The notes beneath the pieces were generated by a model, which was not told the DNA's origin, made no database searches, and saw nothing but the letters and a program-made list of their open reading frames with translations. A DNA stretch of 64,000 nt from NCBI GenBank assembly GCA_963921825.1, contig OY997593.1:73402513-73466512 (forward strand), given 5' to 3'. Positions 44,311 to 55,340 of this stretch are shown here, piece by piece (the first letter of the stretch is position 1; every line of letters starts with the position of its first letter). A program made the translations under genes and the position numbers. This stretch comes from Erodium maritimum (Eukaryota > Streptophyta > Magnoliopsida > Geraniales > Geraniaceae).

Positions 44311-46893
44311 TGTCACGCCCCAAATCCAGTTCTTGTCCGGACTCAAGGCGTGACTAGGAATAGGTGATTTAAGAGGTAACAACTCAACAATAAGTTCCTG
44401 AAAACTCCAATAAGAAGCTCAAATCCACAAAATTCAGTTTCAAACATAAATAACCCTCCAGGGGTGTAATAATAATCCTCCACAAAATCTGTTCCAAACA
44501 AAAAGAAATAAAAGCGAAGTCTCTACAGACACCCACACCGAGAAGCTCCCGAGCCTCTACTCCTCAATCAAGCCTGTAAACACAACAATGAACTCACAGG
44601 GGTGAGCTTACGCTCAGTAGGGAAAACACATAACAAAGTGAACCTTAGACTCCATAAATCAACAGCAAAGTCAACAAGAGAGTTGATAACAATTACGGGT
44701 AAAAGGTAAACCAGCCAATGCCGTGGCACATGAAGTCTCCACCCTCCGATCCACATATGATGTGTCCTCTCGGATTTTCCCTCAAATCCAGAGGAGACGC
44801 ATAACATTGAAGCGACCGGAAACAACCCTTCGGGGCGCTTAACATCGGGATTCTCATAATCGTCTCCAAAGGATTTTATGTCCTCGGGAACCAAGGTATT
44901 ACTTCCATAGGAAGCATACACTTGGACAATTCAATAATAATCAGTTAATAATTGAATAACGCACTCAACCGAAACACGAAATAATCCAATCCCAACAACC
45001 ACCAATTCATTGCCACACAGAGCTCACACATCACCAATTCACCACAACACACAGTACACGAATCACATAATCATAGTACACCAATCACACAATCCCAACT
45101 TACCGTTCACTTACCAGTCTCGAACCAACGGGGCATCGATCACCTAATTGCACCGCTCGGTACAACCAGTCATACTCGATGCTCCAAGCAACCATTTAAG
45201 TAAAACAAGTAATCATTCAAATACATTCAATAGTCGAATGGGAGTTTAATCAACCAATCATAAAACCTTTAAACGAGCATTCACACATGCAATTCAACTA
45301 GTTCCGTTAGACTCTTTAGCCTATCCACCAACAACCAAGCATGTGATCCTAACACGCAACTAATCCGAGGGCTTTGCCAAGGCTCCTCTACCAGACAAAC
45401 AATTCCCAAGTATTGAAAGCGAGTTACACTAGTGATTGGCATCCTATTCATTCACCACTAGACAATTCCGGTTATTAGTAATTGAAAGACAACTATTCTA
45501 GTTATTCACATCCTATAGGCATACCTAAGACCTTTCCAATTTTATTAGCCTAACATGCATACTAAGCATCGTAAACGAGGGGTCAAGGCTTTCCCTACCT
45601 CAAGGTCTTCCTCTCAACACTTTGATGAAGCCCGGTGGTCACCACTCCGTTCTTCACTCGGGTCCCGGCGTGGTCTTCGCTCCTCTAGCTCGATCCCCAA
45701 CGTCTTGGACACAAAGAAACGTTAATTAGACTTCACTTAAACAGCAAGTAAGACCCCCAAATCCCCTCCAAAGTTCAGCTCAAAACCAAGATCAACCAAG
45801 GTGAAAAACCCTCGACGAAACCCCCACCCTGGTCTGCCACGGACCTGGTCACGGATCCGTGAGGCCAACCATCACGGTTACCATCACGGAGCCGTGACGA
45901 GTGCCGTCACGGACTCCCTCACGGAGCCGTGACGTCGCCCGTCACGGGATCCGTCACGGATCCGTGGCGCACCAGGGCAGTTTTGCCCTTCTTCAACCTC
46001 CAGCTCCTTTTCTCCGAAAAACCACCTTCAAACCCCAAATTTTACCCCTTCCAACTCCCAAAACAGTCCAAATCCTTCAATACTCCTCTACCCATGGTAG
46101 GAATCAACACACAAACAAGTTTCCAATGATTCATCAAATCAAAACCAACTTAAAAGCTCCAACAAACTAATGATTTCTCAACAAAAACCCAACCAAGCTT
46201 CTCATCAACAACATCTCCCACCATTTCTACTCAAACCTAACAACATCTAGCAATTTCACCCAAAACCCATGAAAAGAGATGAAGGGAAATGAGGATTAGA
46301 GAGTTCCATTACCTCTAGAAGATGGAGATGAAGAAGATGGTAGAGATTTTGAGGAGGGATGGCTAAAGGAAGGCTTCAAGTGGCATCTTCTTCCTTGATT
46401 CTTCTTCAAAGCTCCATGGGAGCTCTTCTCTCTTGCTCCTACTCCAATTTCGGCTACACCCAAAATAATGAGTTGAATTTGCTTTTCCAATCTCATATAA
46501 TACCTAGATGTGTCCAATGACCAAAAGCCCTTGAGCTAGAATCCCTTGTAGAAGCTTTTGGAAGGGTAAAAGGGTCTAAGACTACTCCATTTTCTCTCTT
46601 TAAACCAAAAAGGGACAAGTGTACACATAGGTTATTTACTTTCCCAAAATAAATTCCAGCACAATAAAATAATGCTTTTAGTCGATAAAAAGTCTCGTTT
46701 TGACCAAAATTGACTTTCTCCAACATTATACTCAAACGAAAGGAATTTCTCCCCTTAAGCCAACCGTGATGATGGCTAATTCGTTTGGGTTCCGGAAAAG
46801 TCCCGAGTGACTTCTTGAGTCATCGGTTGACTTTCCGGTAGCAAGTCAAACTTGCTTGAAAAGCCGCCGGTTCGACCGGGAGCGGGTCTTACA
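44311..46893. mobile_element. Probable solo LTR, 2.58 kb
   Basis: It starts TGTCACGCCCC, a common start of large plant LTRs, and ends GCGGGTCTTACA, giving TG...CA ends. Flanks are TTTTA (44306-44310) and ATTTA (46894-46898), a 4-of-5 match to a target duplication. A minus-strand frame inside (44568-44921) reads EDIKSFGDDYENPDVKRPEG, of a kind I associate with LTR-embedded frames, not host proteins. No gag, pol or second LTR is present, which fits loss by LTR recombination. Confidence 0.7.
45849..45967. repeat. Cluster of TCACGGANCCGTGA palindromes inside the solo LTR
   Basis: TCACGGATCCGTGA at 45849-45862 is a perfect 14-base palindrome. TCACGGAGCCGTGA follows at 45884-45897 and 45919-45932, and partial copies lie at about 45942 and 45954-45967. 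Five related units within 120 bases is far from random. Confidence 0.9.
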
Positions 46894-46978
46894 ATTTATG
46901 CCATCTTGCTTCCGATCAAATATTCATGATTCTCTTACAGATTCTCACATAACGTGGATCATCTGAACCCGACGTACA

Positions 46979-48480
46979 AAGAAAGAGATTGGACCTTTCT
47001 CTCTCTAAGCGATTTCTCTTTGCCTTCTCTCTTTGAGCCTCAACCCTAGCTTGCTCAGCGGCGCTAGCGACATCAGATCTGGACTCCTCTAGAGCCAGAG
47101 ATGATGTCGGTGGCCTCCCTCCTTCTCCCTCTTGCTTCTTTTCTTCTCCTTGCTCCTGTTCTCGATTTTTTCTCATGTTTTCCCTCTCTTTCCTCGCCAG
47201 ACCTAGCCCCTTTAGATCTAGTCCTGTGGACGACATATCGACCTTTCCCGACACTAGTCTGGCATATATCTTTGCTCTTCGGGGTAGATTGATGTCATTC
47301 AAGCGCGTTGGAGGTCCTGGGGTTTGGCGGTGGTAGGGGTTGCTCGGGTGTCTCCGGCCGATTTGGGGCTACCTTGCCCGTGGGAAGCTTTTCTTCTTCC
47401 TCGCGGAGTAGATGGCTACAGGGTAGTTCCATTTTGGTCGCTGACACTTCTCCGGCGGTATCCTTGGTTCGTCGCTCGTCTTTCGGCGCTTTTTCCTCTC
47501 CTTGCCTCAAAGTCAACGCGTTTGGCACCAGGAGATCCTCATGTGCAGGTATCGCTGCCATTCAGATACCAGAATTCCTTGCTTGTGGTTCGTTGCTCCT
47601 TTCTCTAGTTCCTCGTGGTGGTTCCAGGTCCCGTCGTTGGTGTTGGCCGGTCGGGATTGTTCGGGTCGGGAAGGCCATTGTTGGAGAGGCTCTACGAGCA
47701 ACGGGCTCTTATTCTCAAGTGAGTATTTCCCCCCTCTCCCTATTTGTTTCCTCTTCATCCTATAAATCATTCCACCCGTGACTGCTTCTCACTGGTCTTG
47801 GATCCGTTTGGGATCTAGGACATCATCGTTTTTCATGGTGTTGGCCAGCAATGATGGAGATCTTCAGATTTTGGTGAAAGCTTGGGTCAGGGGTATATGG
47901 GATTTGGCTTTATCTAGTGGGGTTCTCGCCATTTCCAAACAACGATTGATTGTGGTGTTGGCCACCATTCGGTTGCTGACTTCGTTTTAAAGGAGACAAT
48001 AGCTAGGAAGTTTAGGATTAGTTTGGGTTAGGGGAGTGTGTTGGCGCTGCTGTTTTCTCTGGTTGGGTTTGGTTTTGACGATTTTGGTATGCTGCACAGT
48101 TTCCCTTCTTCCTGTTCTTCAAGGTTGTGAAATCAGAGTATCAAGACTCAGTTTTTTTCTATCTGTGCTTCAAGGTTGTATTTCGAGTATTAAGACTTTT
48201 GTTTTTGGATTGTTTGTTTCTGTTTTTGGTTGGCTTTGTTGCCGTGTTCCGCCGGTTGGGTTTGTTCACTAGTTTGCTTAATGTATATAAAATTAGGTAC
48301 TGAGGCCATCTGTTTGTTAGCCCAGTTTTTGGGTACTTGTCGAGTTTCTGTTTGAGGCTAAGCCATGTTGGTCAGTTTCTTTGTTTGTAAGGTTACTTTG
48401 GAGGGCTTGCCCTTGACCTTCTGCTACACTTTGTAGTTGATTGGTTTTTATAAATAAAAAACCCGCAAATCAAAAAAAAA
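46979..48480 (+). mobile_element. LINE-type insertion, 1.5 kb, with 18-bp target duplication
   Basis: ATCTGAACCCGACGTACA (46961-46978) and ATCTAAACCCGACGTACA (48481-48498) flank it and differ at one base. The right end is TAAATAAAAAACCCGCAAAT followed by an A run to 48480, as expected for target-primed reverse transcription. The inside has only short frames (for example 47308-47781) with no reverse transcriptase that I can see, so it is internally deleted, decayed or a non-autonomous derivative. Confidence 0.88.
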
Positions 48481-48498
48481 ATCTAAACCCGACGTACA

Positions 48499-49131
48499 TA
48501 TAAGAGTAGGGTCACATCTAAAAGATATCATCAAATCTTTTTTTTTTTAATTTTAGATGAATTGGATTTTGAACAAGTCTAAGATTAGAGAAGCCCTAAC
48601 TGGCCCAATATGAGCCCATATGTTTTAAGCTATATATACTAACATACTCTTATTGTTTATGTTCATGATTTGAAAGTTGAAATAGTCATATTAGGCTCGC
48701 CCGAGAAAGACCTTGAAAAATGGAGAGCTATTTTTTAAGGATTATGATTTTTTTTCTATTATAAAATGTAAATGGTAAAGGTATTGTTTAATTTTTTATG
48801 CAAAATAAAATAAAAATTCAAATCAATGACATTTTTTCATATAATAAAAGAGCTTGGGAGGTCTTGAAAGTAGTATCTTGGTGGGGATTTTAATGGGTGA
48901 ATCCATGTAAGGTTGTGAGTTTGATGACCTCTTGAACTCATCTGGTTTTTGCAAAAAAGTTGTTGCAATCTCCTAACTTATTGCTAAGTTTTGTTATTTT
49001 TTTATCATCAAATTTTTTTTATAAACCAAGCTTTTAAAGCGAAGGACAAGTCTAAGGAAAGCCCCTAAACGAAGGAGATTTACGAACAAAGACAACCCCA
49101 AATGAGGTTCCTAGCGCAATAAACTTGCAAA
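48499..49131. other. Intergenic stretch
   Basis: AT-rich, no gene, no repeat with visible ends. A T run near 48540-48549 may mark a minus-strand retroelement tail. Confidence 0.3.
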
Positions 49132-49136
49132 GTAAG

Positions 49137-49462
49137 TGTTAGAATATTAATATAATTGGGCCTTCAACTATCAGCTTTTGCTTTTAGTTGAGTTGGTCCT
49201 CTAATATGGTATCAGAGCCTGACACCTCACGGACTCGGGTTCAAACCCCACTCTCTACAAAAATTCTGTTTCTTCTCTATTTATCAAATTTGCCCAAAAT
49301 GGGCTAGCCATTATCATTCTTTTCAATTGGCCCATCTCTCTTCTAAATAATTCACCTTCAAACCCGTAAACAGGCTTGTCCGTGAGGACGCGTGTTAGAA
49401 TATTAATATGATTGGGCCTTCAACTATCAGCTTGAGCTTTTAGTTGAGTTGGTCCTCTAATA
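49137..49462 (+). mobile_element. TRIM retrotransposon, copy 3, structurally complete
   Basis: Two 70-bp terminal repeats at 49137-49206 and 49393-49462, both TGTTAGAATATTAATAT... to CTCTAATA, differ at only a few bases. TGGTATCAGAGC directly after the left repeat is the tRNA-Met primer-binding site. GTAAG flanks both ends (49132-49136 and 49463-49467). Total length is 326 bases with 186 internal and no coding frame. Confidence 0.95.
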
Positions 49463-49506
49463 GTAAGTAACCTAAATATATAGAATCAATGATGGGTCTA
49501 ATAATC

Positions 49507-50271
49507 TTTTTTTTTTATTAGCAATATTTTCTCTTTTTATAAATGAAACCTCTTACAAGACGAAAGAGGAGAAATAAACACGTCTGACTACAGACTTCAA
49601 AAGCCCTAGAAAGACGCAACAATCATCATGGGGCAACAAAGGAAACAGACCACAAACTCCAGCAAAACAGCCGGGGATGAACTTGAAATCAGCAACACAA
49701 GGACCAAACCCACACATGGGTACAAATATGGGTACGCAGACCCGAAGACAGGATACAGAAACCAAGAACCGCCAACATGGGCAGACCACAAGAAGAGCCA
49801 CCAAGAGGTACAAGATAAGAAAGAGCAGATTACAAGAACCAAAGGAGTGCTGGACCAAACGCCCCCGGGGGACTGGGCAAGGCAACAACCGCCAACCAGG
49901 AAAGTCCACCTAGAAGAGCAGGCACACAAGAAACACTGCAAACCTAATCAGAGTTGAACCCAACTCCCTGTATCATTAGTAACACTCAATCCTAACGAGG
50001 AAGAGAGCACTAAAAACGCCGGTGGCCAGGACCACGATCGACAGATACAATATCAATGGAAAATCATTGAAACACACTACACCCAATCGAATAGGACTAC
50101 CTAGATTTATCAACCATAAAGCAAACCGAGAAAAAGCAAACCCAAAACTTGCCATGATATAATATAACAGTCTCAACATCTTCCCAACAAAGAGAGGAAA
50201 ACCAGACAAAAGGTCTGGGTACCAAAAATACAAAGTAGAAGCACAAATAAAGCTAACAAGAGCAAAACAAA
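49507..50271 (-). mobile_element. Probable LINE tail, minus strand
   Basis: A T run at 49507-49516 followed by ATTAGCAATATTTTCTCTTT is a reversed poly(A) and LINE-like 3' end. GGTCTAATAATC before it and GGTCTAAAACC near 50272 may be a weak target duplication. Frames on both strands (for example 49606-49941) do not match known proteins. Confidence 0.55.
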
Positions 50272-50445
50272 GGTCTAAAACCTAGAACCTTAAATTGTTA
50301 GAGGCTCCTAACTTGCTGAGTTTAATTTGTTATTTCATTGCATGTCTTGAACCTCTCCTTTCTTTGTAGATCTTAAACCTGTGATTGTTATTCTCATCTT
50401 TAGTTGCAGTACTATCTCTTGATGTATTTTGTTTTGTGGTCTTAC

Positions 50446-50446
<1 letters not shown>

Positions 50447-50481
<35 letters not shown>
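50447..50481. repeat. TTA microsatellite
   Basis: About 11 perfect TTA units in AT-rich DNA. Confidence 0.95.
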
Positions 50482-53400
50482 TATGTATTTTAGTTCCAAC
50501 ATTTACATTTCAATATTATTTTATTTGTATCTTTTTTCACCTCAAAAGAAGTTTTAATATATGTTCTGGTTAATGAAAAAAAAAACAAATCCTAAAAAGT
50601 AAAACATCCTAGTATTTTTCACAAGTACCCTTATTAATTATTTATGAACAATTATATTAGAAAACCAATTCAATTATAAACTCAACAAGATAGATGAATG
50701 TTTGATTATAATTTTATATTGTATCATTTTAAACAGTCTTAGATTTGTTGGGTTCAGCTTTTTCTTCCTCTCTTTGAAGTTTGTCTGAGTTATAAAGTTC
50801 TGTTTTTTTTTTGTTTTTTTATATACTCTTTTAGCTTTTCTTGTGATTTAAAGTTCATTGTTTTTTTTCAGGATTTCTGTTATTAACATGTTTTTTTTTT
50901 CTTTAGTTAAATAAACAAACATGCACTATCCATGAGTATCACATACTTTGATTAAAATTTAATACATTTAATATAATGCTCTCACCATCATTACCCATTT
51001 TGGGGTATATGGCCACTGTCCCATTTTCCATTTCTAGACCTAACCCTACTTTTGTCACATGCTTACCACCATAAAAAGGGTTTCTGAGGGACCAGTTAAA
51101 TTTTCATTAAATGAATACATCTTATTTTTTTTAAAAGGTAAGAATTCCCATGCATTATTTGTCTTGCTAAGTGATATGAACAATATTTATTAATTTTAGG
51201 TCTAAAAAAAGAGCTTGGAGATAAATGGTGATGTTGATAGCCAACCATATTTGTATAAACCAACTCACATGATACATATAATAGAGGTCACTGTTTACAT
51301 ATAGTTTTGTGAAATTATTGGGAGCAAACCTTCCAATTATATTACAACAGATCCTAGATGTATGATCATTGTGTTGTCATAAAATGGGGACAAAAGTCAC
51401 AATAATGATGTTTACTATTGTTGTATATAATACCTTAATTATTTCACCATTTTGTGTTCACATTAGAAAAAGTACAGAAGAAAAAAGACTGGTTATAAAG
51501 CTTGAAATCACGTCATGGTATTAATAAGATTGATATTTTGATCGTAAAAATATAATTCTATATAATAATCGATTTTAAATTTGCATATTTTGTTCGACGT
51601 GATAAATGTTTATTGATTTCGGGCGGTTTACCTTCTATTAAGAACTCAGGGAATCCCAGATAGATTATTACTTGAACCAAATCGATGCTTTTTTTCAATC
51701 TGTATGTAAGGGGGGAGACTCTATGATTGTCTATATTATTCTTAATGCGGTCTCGAATTTTTTGATCTTCTTGTAGGCCCTCGCCATACTTTTTTGGTTC
51801 TTCAATATAATTCTATATAATAATCGATTTTAAATTTGCATATTTTGTTCGACCTGATAAATGTTTAATCTTGTCATGACCCATATATGCATGAATATGA
51901 TATAAGTAGTATTTTAACTCAAATTTATTGTAATTTTATAAATATGGTTTAGTTTTAATTGTTTTATGAAATAAAATTCTTATTTTGTTCTTGATATACA
52001 TCTTAATGCCTCCAGCTATCATCTTGAATTTTTGGGTTGAAATGGTTTGACATGATATTAGAACTGGTTCGAGTCTATATTAATGAACCTCTCTTTGATG
52101 TCCGAATGCGTGCGAGGTCCGCACGTAAGAAAGAGTGTTAAAATGTGTATCCCACATCCAGAATGCATGGACGAATAGACCCCTTGATACTATATTAGAG
52201 TATCAACTCAGCTAAAAACTCAAGCTAATAGATATCTGAGGCATTAAAATATATATATCAATTGATTAATATTCATCCACATATTTTCTTTGTGTGACAA
52301 ATACCTTAACATTTGCACGTGGCACATCCGCGCATTGGTGGGAGGTTCATTAACATATGTTCAAACTATGCTCCGATTCCATGTAAAAGCCCATTTCCGC
52401 CCAAAAGCTAAAACTATTAGGAGAATTCATCAACATAAATATCAAATAGTCAACTAATCCACACTCTTTCGATATGGGACAAACATCTTAATACCGTTCG
52501 AATTATAGTGTGTACATTTGTTTGAAAGCAAATATGGATGAAGGATATACTAAATTAGAGTTTCCTATACTTGTTTGATAAAAGACACAAGAAAAATACC
52601 AAACTATATTTATACACCGATAATATAATACTTTATAACAAAGTGGCATGAGGACAAATGATAGATGGTTATGAATGGGGAAAAAGAATTAATAATTAAT
52701 ATTATCATTTAGGGTTTTGATTTCGAAAAGGGAAAATACAATAATGTATAGATGGAAGTGATATAAATTATATTATAATTCATATCACAAGTGGAGGTGA
52801 TAGTATTCATTTTTTTTTTTTTGGTCTTGTGATAAATCATTAGGGAAACTATTTCATGTCACTCCAATATATTAAGGTTTCTGGTTCATCTCCATTATAT
52901 GATGATTATGTGACACCTAGAAATTAATCTAGTGACTTTTTTCTTTGGAGTGTGTACAATTATAGTCACATATTACTGATCTAATTATTTATTTGGAAGA
53001 ACAACTTAATTTTATATACATATTTGAATAATACTAATAGTGTTAAAAATCCAAACATTTAATCATTTATCCAAATAGTTTTTGGTCGTATTAGTGTAAA
53101 TTACGCTAAAGATCATTTTTATTTTTAACTCGACAACATAAGCAAGTTTAATTTTATGTTATTGGAATTTTATTAAAAAGTATGATTATAAAAATCATAT
53201 TTAATTGTTTTTTAGTGAAATGAGAACCTGTATACTAATTCAACTCTACAGTAGTATTTCATTAAAAAAAACTCTGAACTTTTTTTCTATATGATTTTTA
53301 TTTCATTTTAAATACATTGTAGTCTGTATAAACAAGTTTGATTTTGTGTTGTTGCAATTTCATATTGAATAAGAAAAATAAAAATCATATCTAGTTGATT

Positions 53401-53730
53401 TTTTATTTTCAGAATACATACCATTTTTTCAAATGATTAATTTTTGTTGTATATTGTATATGTACCATGAAGGTATACATATCTGACTATTGTGTATATA
53501 CGTTAAAAAAAGAACTATTGTGCACACAAGAAAATAAAATATTACGAACTTTAGATTTGGTGAGAGTAGCAACTCCTACGGTCACCTTTGAATGAGCATA
53601 ACTAGACCGAAATAAAAACGATGCAACCAATGCACAACTGTGAATAACACAGTTATTGTCTCCACCTGAACTGGATCCCCGATGACCAAGAGGGAAATCA
53701 CACCCTTGATCATTGGGCTAACCCTAATGG
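50482..53730. other. AT-rich intergenic stretch
   Basis: No gene. A 255-bp-spaced direct repeat is listed separately. About 51990-52250 contains TGATATTAGAACTGG and GTGTTAAAATGTG, which may be remnants of a further TRIM/copia-like element. Confidence 0.35.
51551..51868. repeat. 63-bp direct repeat pair, 255 bp apart
   Basis: TATAATTCTATATAATAATC at 51551 and 51806 begins two copies that share CGATTTTAAATTTGCATATT and TGTTCGAC(G/C)TGATAAATG, nearly identical to about 51613 and 51868. The 190 bases between are unrelated, so this is a tandem duplication or an insertion with an unusually long flank duplication. Confidence 0.85.
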
Positions 53731-53738
53731 ATTACAAA

Positions 53739-54235
53739 CAGTGTTCTAAAAGTCGGACCTAGGCGGGATTAATCGGCGCCTAGGCGGGGATTTTTAGAAC
53801 GCCAACCCAAATTTAACTAGTTGGATGACTCTAGGCGGATTGGAAAAAATCGGGTCAATCCCCACCTAGTCGGGGATTAATCGGTCTTAGTCGGGGATTA
53901 ATCGGTCCTAGGCGATTAATCGGTGTCTAGGCGGATTTTTATCTTTTTTAGGAAAATATCATATTAATTTTCATTTTTTTTATTACTAGTTTTATTTTTA
54001 TATTTTTGTCATTTTAGGATTAGTATGTAACAAATATATATTTTTTGTATTTTAAAATGTTTTTTTACTATTTTTCATAATACAATTCATATTTTATTCA
54101 TATATATACTATAATATTTGTTAAAAAAATAAAAAAGTAAAAAAAATACAAATCCGATTAATCCCCTATTAACCTCCGATTAATCCTCGAAGGCCCTAAC
54201 CGCCCGACTAACGCCTGACGTTTTTTAAAACCGTA
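53739..54235. mobile_element. hAT-like MITE, about 497 bp
   Basis: Eight-base flanks ATTACAAA (53731-53738) and GTTACAAA (54236-54243) fit a hAT target duplication with one change. The ends CAGTGTTCTAAAA and TTTTAAAACCGTA are loosely inverted. The left arm holds a cluster of GGGGATTAATCGG and TAGGCGG units and the right arm their complements (CCGATTAATCC), so it can fold. Confidence 0.75.
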
Positions 54236-54243
54236 GTTACAAA

Positions 54244-54760
54244 TCATGTATTAATTCCATAGCCCCTCTAATCTTTTTTTGTTTGATGCAAAACAATTAA
54301 GTTTTGATTAGAAAAAACTAAGGAAAGGATCAATACACTGATTAGGACATGCATGATGTAAAAACAAAAACATCAAACTCCATTACAAAGTGAAAGATTC
54401 CAGGACATGATTCCAAGATACCAAACACATGCTTTGGAAGTGCTTTCTCTCTTGCTTTTCTCTTGTGGTCACTATCAACTAACAAGTTCAAAACCTCACT
54501 CTCAAAGCTCTTTGATTACAATTCACACCTCCATGTTTACAATACACACAAAAAACCCTAAAAGTGCCCTAAAAATTGGGCCAAATAGGGAAAGCAAAAG
54601 GGTTCCAAATACAATTCCTCTAGCAAGAAAGACAATCCCCACTCACAGCTGTTTTCTTCTCATCACTCAATCTCTTTCACATTGTGTTTGTCTCTTTCCC
54701 ATGATGTTTCTATTCTGGTCTCCACCTTCAATTCTCTCATTTCTTAAGAGCACATGTAGT
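54244..54760. other. Intergenic stretch
   Basis: The open frame at 54407-54787 (+) has no recognisable family, and its end overlaps the target duplication of the next LINE insertion. I do not call it a gene. A T run near 54272 may be a minus-strand LINE tail. Confidence 0.3.
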
Positions 54761-54775
54761 GAAGGTGATTTGGGG

Positions 54776-55039
54776 TCGTTCGAGTAACGTTAGAGAAGTT
54801 TTTATACGTGTCGGTTTTCAGTTTTGAGCTTCATAATAGCTAAATCAGTGCATTTAACTCACTTTTATGCTTTTTTTTATCTAGATTCTTAGTATAGAGG
54901 TTGTGCTTGTATGTCAGTGCTCGACTTGTATTTAATGTATGGTATTTTCGATTTTTGTAGCTAGAAATTTATATTTGGCATGCACTAATCAAACTCTGAA
55001 TGGATGATGATTTATAATATTCGTTTTGCCAATAAAAAA
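54776..55039 (+). mobile_element. 5'-truncated LINE tail with target duplication
   Basis: GAAGGTGATTTGGGG (54761-54775) and GAAGGTGATCTGGGG (55040-55054) flank 264 bases. The insert ends in TTTATAATATTCGTTTTGCC followed by AATAAAAAA, a typical plant LINE 3' end. Confidence 0.85.
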
Positions 55040-55054
55040 GAAGGTGATCTGGGG

Positions 55055-55340
55055 TTGTGTTTATGGTCGATTCGAAGGCGAACAAATGAAAATGAGGGAT
55101 GATTAGGTGTTATTGGGGGTCGATTCTATTATACCGAACCAATTCGACATTCTTTCGTTCTTCATTTTCGTTCTTTTTGGTTTTTAAACCTGTTTGTTGT
55201 ACTTGTTGTTCTGGTTTGATCCTTGTAAGGATTATGTTTGTTGGTTTCCTCAACTTTTGTAGCTATAAATTTGTACTTGATCCGCCCTTTTCAATCTCAT
55301 AATGACTGAGTTTTATAATATTTTCTTTGATGACAAAAAA
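55055..55340 (+). mobile_element. Second LINE-like 3' end, related to its neighbour
   Basis: It contains TTTTGTAGCTATAAATTTGT and GAGTTTTATAATATTTTCTT and ends in an A run near 55336-55343, in the same order as the preceding LINE tail. No left target duplication was found, so the left border is arbitrary. The upstream LINE may have inserted into or beside it. Confidence 0.55.

Noticed and set aside
44568..44921. 117-codon minus-strand frame resembling a protein
   Set aside because: It lies inside the probable solo LTR and I associate such frames with LTRs, so I did not list it as a host gene.
47308..47781. 157-codon plus frame and overlapping frames
   Set aside because: They lie within the LINE-like insertion flanked by an 18-bp target duplication; no domain is recognisable and overlapping frames show the same bias.
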